From: GCA-003244245 sp050700355 | Lineage (GTDB): Bacteria; Actinomycetota; Actinomycetes; Mycobacteriales; Pseudonocardiaceae | Direction: 5' to 3' | Length of the DNA: 64,000 nucleotides | NCBI GenBank assembly: GCA_050700355.1 | Contig: JBOHHE010000100.1 | Location: forward strand, 12,879 to 76,878 | Translations under genes and position numbers: made by a program | Shown: positions 60,740-64,000 of the stretch, piece by piece | Numbering within the stretch: position 1 is the first letter of the stretch | Layout: every line of letters starts with the position of its first letter | Notes under the pieces: model-generated | What the model was told of the DNA's origin: nothing | The model's database searches: none | Seen by the model: the letters and a program-made list of their open reading frames with translations, nothing else

Positions 60740-62278
60740 TCAGCTTGAATCAGTACCTCGTGCTGGATAGTGCCAGCTGGTGCCAGTTCCTTGGTACTGC
60801 TCGATGGGAATAGGTTGTACCCCTTCGCGCATACGGTCACTACAGAGGACGCCATGGATATGGTCGACTTCATGGGCGACGAGGCGGGCGATCCCGCGGT
60901 CGAAGACGGTAATGCGTCGATCTCCGGTGATGTCTTGATGCTCGACGTGGATGATCAGCGGTCGGGGAACCAGGCAACGGACGTCGAAGAAGCTCAGACA
61001 GCCCTCGTACTGCTCGTCGGTGTCATCGCTGGTTTCGATGATGCGGGGATTGAGCAGAGTGATCACGTCCTCGCTGCCAGGTGGGCGAACGATGGCGGCG
61101 GCGCGTTCAATACCGATCTGAGGTGCGACGATTCCCATGCCCTTGCCGAAGGTGTGCGCCTCGACGATACGTTGGGTTGCGGAGTGCAGCTCGGAGATGA
61201 CACGGCGAGCGTCCTCGGCCTCAGCGGGCAGAACGAATGGGCGAGCCGGACGTCGCAGGGTGGGGTCCCCATCTTGCACGATCCCGAGCTCCTTCATGAT
61301 CGCGCTGGGCGTGGGTGGGTTCGGGGACGCCTTGTTGGACTGGTTGCGGAAGTGCCATTCCAGTCGGTAGCGGGCATGTAGCGGGGGATCTTCAGTGGAC
61401 CAGAAAAAGATCCTGCGGTCCCCGGCTTCCTGGACGTGGATCGCGGTTTGAAACGGCATAGACTCCGCCGTCATCGATGTATGTAGCCCCCACACAGCAG
61501 GATCGAGATCCGTGGGAAAGTCGAGTCGTACGGACAGATACTTGGTAGGCAGGCGGACGGCACGGCGGAACCAGTTGCCCCACTTGTCGTCGCCAACGGT
61601 GTAGGTGTACTCGATCCAGGTGCTTTCGCCCGGGTAGAGCGGAAAGTGGCCGTTGTCGTTGGCGAAAAGCAACCAGACTTCTTTGAAGGCGTCCCGGTCG
61701 TGCTGAACACTCCACCGCATCGGTTCCTCGCGGTCTTCGCCTCGCCAGGCATGAAGATCGATCTCGTCCCAGGTCAACGGTTTATGACGATAGAGCTCGT
61801 TAGAGCGTTCGGGATCACCGGGGTAGCGGTCGACACAGATCCGAATCAGATAACATGTGATTGGTTGATTGCCGTTGTTGATCAGTCGACGGCGTTGCGT
61901 GAGCCGGTACGTGTGGGCGTTGTAGTACAGCTGCGCGTGGTCATGTTCCACCAGCAGCTCTCCGGCCTGCTCGACCATCGCCGCGACTACAAACGGCTCT
62001 GGCCTGGCATCGCTGGACGTCCGCACAGCCTCTTGTTCTCGCCAGGCGCGTTGCAGCGCCCCGCCGGTGTTGAGCACGGTATCGGCGGTCTTGACGAACT
62101 CGCGTGAGGCGTGCTCGCTGCCACTTTCGATCTTTGATACATAGGAGCGGCTATACCTCATCGCCTTGGCTAGGGCGGCCCGAGACAGCCCGCTGAGATC
62201 GCGCCAACGGCGGAACTCGGCAACGAAGACATCCTGCTCAGCAGGACCGCCGCCGTCTGCCTGCACTGGGTGTGCCAT
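60740..62278 (-). CDS. XRE helix-turn-helix fused to a peptide deformylase domain
   Basis: A 512-aa fusion. Residues ~15-80: HTH with LSGLSRAALAKAMRYSRSYVSKIESGSEHASREFVKTAD. Residues ~90-320: a middle domain shared with actinomycete XRE proteins (YRLTQRRRLINNGNQPITCYL, YPGESTWIEYTYTV). Residues ~325-500: a complete polypeptide deformylase: LGIVQDGDPTLRRPARPF, motif I GMGIVAPQIG, motif II EGCLS with the metal Cys, motif III HEVDH with two His and catalytic Glu. All ligands are present, so enzyme activity is likely. Deformylases are not normally joined to regulators. Neighbours downstream in its divergent direction are small proteins and a radical SAM maturase. Confidence 0.92.
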   Translation of the reverse strand: MAHPVQADGGGPAEQDVFVAEFRRWRDLSGLSRAALAKAMRYSRSYVSKIESGSEHASREFVKTADTVLNTGGALQRAWREQEAVRTSSDARPEPFVVAAMVEQAGELLVEHDHAQLYYNAHTYRLTQRRRLINNGNQPITCYLIRICVDRYPGDPERSNELYRHKPLTWDEIDLHAWRGEDREEPMRWSVQHDRDAFKEVWLLFANDNGHFPLYPGESTWIEYTYTVGDDKWGNWFRRAVRLPTKYLSVRLDFPTDLDPAVWGLHTSMTAESMPFQTAIHVQEAGDRRIFFWSTEDPPLHARYRLEWHFRNQSNKASPNPPTPSAIMKELGIVQDGDPTLRRPARPFVLPAEAEDARRVISELHSATQRIVEAHTFGKGMGIVAPQIGIERAAAIVRPPGSEDVITLLNPRIIETSDDTDEQYEGCLSFFDVRCLVPRPLIIHVEHQDITGDRRITVFDRGIARLVAHEVDHIHGVLCSDRMREGVQPIPIEQYQGTGTSWHYPARGTDSS

Positions 62279-62406
62279 CTCGTTCCCTGCTAACCGTGAG
62301 TGTGCGTGAACGCACCGTGAGCGAGTTGTCAGTCTACCCGCACGCTTCGTCCGAGTGGTCTGGTTGCCACCGAAGAATCATCCATCGGCCCACGGGAGAA
62401 CACCAC

Positions 62407-62952
62407 ATGCCACCGCCGTACGCGAAGGAACTGCACAGCGAACAGGAAAGCTTCCGCGCGACCATACAACTGCGCACCCCAGCAGGAGAACCAACCACCA
62501 TCATCATTCTGCGCCGGGGACGCGGTCGCGATGGGCGGGTGTGGTTGACATTCGATGGCGCGTTGAAGACGACCGTGATAATTGACGACCAGGAAGTCGA
62601 TAACGTCATTGACATGATCAAGGCTGCCCAGGGCGCGAAGTTGAGTACTCCAGCCGACCGCCGCCACCCCGATTGCAGCGGTCGGTTGGGCCTTGGCAAT
62701 AGTTCCCAGCGACCGGTTGGTGTGAAGCAACAACGACAGCGTGCACGGGCACAACTCAGGGAGAGTCCACATGAAGAGGCAAAAGAGCAAGGCACAGCTG
62801 GGTCTGGTGACCCAGCGCATTGTATATGCAAGCCGCAAGTACCCACGCGTTCGCAGCCAAGAGCTCAAGGTGGACCTCCGGCGCGGGACGGTCATAGACA
62901 CGGAGTATGCCACAGCATTAGTGGCCGTCCGGACGACACTACCGTTAAATGA
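62407..62952 (+). CDS. Small conserved-looking protein, uncertain C-terminal end
   Basis: From ATG 62407 the first ~75 residues look genuine: AKELHSEQESFRATIQLRT, TTIIILRRGRGRDGRVWLTF and DGALKTTVIIDDQEVDNVID form alternating strands and a helix. After about residue 78 the sequence loses pattern (Arg/Pro/Gln-rich, low third-position GC) and overlaps a better gene in another frame at 62771. The real protein probably ended near 62640, and a lost stop or frameshift extends it. Family unknown. It sits between the XRE-deformylase gene and the radical SAM gene. Confidence 0.55.
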   Translation: MPPPYAKELHSEQESFRATIQLRTPAGEPTTIIILRRGRGRDGRVWLTFDGALKTTVIIDDQEVDNVIDMIKAAQGAKLSTPADRRHPDCSGRLGLGNSSQRPVGVKQQRQRARAQLRESPHEEAKEQGTAGSGDPAHCICKPQVPTRSQPRAQGGPPARDGHRHGVCHSISGRPDDTTVK

Positions 62953-62986
62953 GGTGAGAATCATCAGGGTAGAAATGTGCGACTAA
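62771..62986 (+). CDS. Small basic protein upstream of radical SAM maturase
   Basis: A 71-aa protein from ATG 62771 with GGGAGAG upstream. It starts MKRQKSKAQLGLVTQRIVYA and ends RTTLPLNEVRIIRVEMCD. The N-terminal half is basic and helical, the C-terminal half beta-like with a final Cys-Asp. The third-position GC is higher than in the overlapping frame, supporting it. It could be a carrier or precursor for the radical SAM enzyme (62771 to 63122 is a single unit), but it has no obvious core repeat. The function is unknown. Confidence 0.5.
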   Translation: MKRQKSKAQLGLVTQRIVYASRKYPRVRSQELKVDLRRGTVIDTEYATALVAVRTTLPLNEVRIIRVEMCD

Positions 62987-63121
62987 TGGAGCTAAATCCG
63001 GATTTTTCAGTGAGATCAGCACAGTGAATATCGATCATGTACAAGACATCCTCCCCTTTAGAAGATCGATTACTACGATCAGGGGGGTGATCGTTTCGCA
63101 AAGAGGCATGGAGGTCCACTG
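62987..63121. other. AT-richer leader before radical SAM gene
   Basis: A noticeably less GC-rich 135 bases with stops in all frames; a short frame from GTG 63024 overlaps the maturase start out of phase. GGAGG at 63111-63115 is the ribosome site of the maturase. No precursor peptide is evident. Confidence 0.5.
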
Positions 63122-64000
63122 TTGGCTAACCCCGATGCAAGCGCGCCGACAGTGGCCGAACCATCAACAGTGATCATGCAACCCACGACCCTGTGCAACA
63201 TGGACTGCTCATACTGCTATCTCCCACACCGGCGACACCACCGCATAATGTCCGTCGATGTGGCACGTGCCACCGCGCAAGCGGTCGAATCGTGGGCTCG
63301 CCGCCGTCCGGTCGACATTGTCTGGCACGGTGGTGAACCGCTGACCGCAGGTAGGGCACGCCTGGGTATGTTGATGGACTGCTTTCCCGACTGCGGGATC
63401 ACACACAGCATCCAGACTAACGCCACTCTGATCGACCAACGGTGGTGCAGGTTCTTCACCGAACGATCCGTACGAGTTGGCATAAGCCTTGATGGCGCCG
63501 AATGCGATAACACTGCGCGGACAGACTGTCACGGGCAGCCGATGTTTGACCGGGTCGTGCGTGGTCTCCGGCTTCTCATCGACTCAGGTCATGATGTGGC
63601 GGTGATCGCCGTGGTCTCCGACCCCACCCCTGAGCGTGCGCAGCGTCTGTACACGACCGTCGCAGAGTTGGGTTGCCGTTGGCTCGGTGTCAATATCGAG
63701 GAGCGAGAAGGCGTCAACCAGCGCAGCAACCAGCAGCCTGCCCAACAGTTGCAGGAGTTCTGGGCTGCCTTGGCGGACGTCTGGCACAGTGACCGCCGCG
63801 TTCGGCTCCGCGACATTGACCGTGTGTTGGGCTATACTACAGGAGTTCTCGACGGTCCTCACTCTGCCGAGCACCCGGTGCCGCTCGATCCGTTGCCAAC
63901 CATCGCTTACGACGGATCGGTCACTTTGATCTCTCCAGAGTTAGCCGGGTTCCGCTCCGATCGGCTTGGCGAATTCCACTGCGGCAACGTGATAAACGAG
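63122..64000 (+). CDS. Radical SAM/SPASM-type peptide maturase, cut by window edge
   Basis: 293 codons visible from TTG 63122, which follows GGAGGTCCACTG; the frame is open to the end. The radical SAM motif C-x3-C-x2-C lies in TTLCNMDCSYCYLPHR (~residues 25-33), a GGEPL loop follows in IVWHGGEPLTAG, then SIQTNATLIDQRWCRFF, VGISLDGAECDN, and near the end a Cys (FHCGNV) where a SPASM domain begins. This is the pattern of FxsB/AmcB-like and other peptide-modifying radical SAM enzymes that form ring cross-links on ribosomal peptides. The precursor is not certain. The locus continues beyond the window. Confidence 0.88.
   Translation, partial: MANPDASAPTVAEPSTVIMQPTTLCNMDCSYCYLPHRRHHRIMSVDVARATAQAVESWARRRPVDIVWHGGEPLTAGRARLGMLMDCFPDCGITHSIQTNATLIDQRWCRFFTERSVRVGISLDGAECDNTARTDCHGQPMFDRVVRGLRLLIDSGHDVAVIAVVSDPTPERAQRLYTTVAELGCRWLGVNIEEREGVNQRSNQQPAQQLQEFWAALADVWHSDRRVRLRDIDRVLGYTTGVLDGPHSAEHPVPLDPLPTIAYDGSVTLISPELAGFRSDRLGEFHCGNVINE

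Overview
The window reads as chromosomal DNA of a high-GC Gram-positive actinomycete, most likely a member of the Pseudonocardiaceae or a close relative. The basis is the very high third-position GC, frequent GTG starts, ATGA/GTGA-coupled operons, actinobacterial families (13E12-type HNH nuclease, DUF3017, DUF5336/34-kDa antigen, PspC sensor kinase, GlnX-GlnH-PknG) and a core block whose content matches the M. tuberculosis Rv0948c-Rv0957 neighbourhood (chorismate mutase, uvrD1/pcrA, M23 peptidase, sucC, sucD, 34-kDa antigen, purN, purH). The species cannot be fixed from the sequence alone.

Layout. (1) 1-3.1 kb: one end of a class I lanthipeptide locus on the minus strand, read as precursor, then lanC, then lanB (cut by the window edge). 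The precursor has an FxLD-type leader and an extraordinary core with 32 cysteines, 29 of them in Thr-Cys dipeptides. An unknown gene diverges from it. (2) 3.1-14 kb: a Clp-N/HTH protein with a leaderless promoter, a sugar/choline-phosphate cytidylyltransferase-like gene, DUF2252, malate dehydrogenase, DUF3017, two transporters, a pentapeptide-repeat protein, a broken exonuclease-BRCT gene, a membrane protein and a methyltransferase. (3) 14-19 kb: HNH nuclease plus dnaE2 behind a consensus LexA box. (4) 20.2-30.9 kb: a tightly packed nine-gene signalling operon (ECF sigma factor, membrane protein, glnX, glnH, pknG, sugar-type binding lipoprotein, PP2C phosphatase, VWA, FHA). (5) 30.9-37.7 kb: an unusual radical SAM enzyme, gene remnants, a P450, a DinB-like protein, an ECF sigma/anti-sigma pair and a secreted DUF4394 protein. 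(6) 37.7-40 kb: imuB-imuA behind a second consensus LexA box. (7) 40-57.5 kb: core metabolism (purN-purH as a single frame, cutA, sucCD, a B12-binding protein), lipase, M23 peptidase, holin, coiled-coil protein, XRE regulator, pcrA, chorismate mutase with a possible aromatic leader peptide, and a Ser/Thr kinase. (8) 57.5-60.7 kb: PspC-type two-component system. (9) 60.7-64 kb: a second RiPP-like region with an XRE-peptide deformylase fusion, two small proteins and a radical SAM peptide maturase cut by the window edge.

How the parts work together. The two window ends carry separate RiPP-type machinery (LanB/LanC and radical SAM). DnaE2, ImuA and ImuB together make the actinobacterial SOS mutasome, here in two loci 20 kb apart that share the same operator. 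The pknG operon joins extracellular ligand sensing (two lipoproteins and GlnX) to a cytosolic kinase, phosphatase and FHA reader, all three with zinc-ribbon-like N-termini. No rRNA, tRNA, CRISPR array or intact mobile element was recognised.
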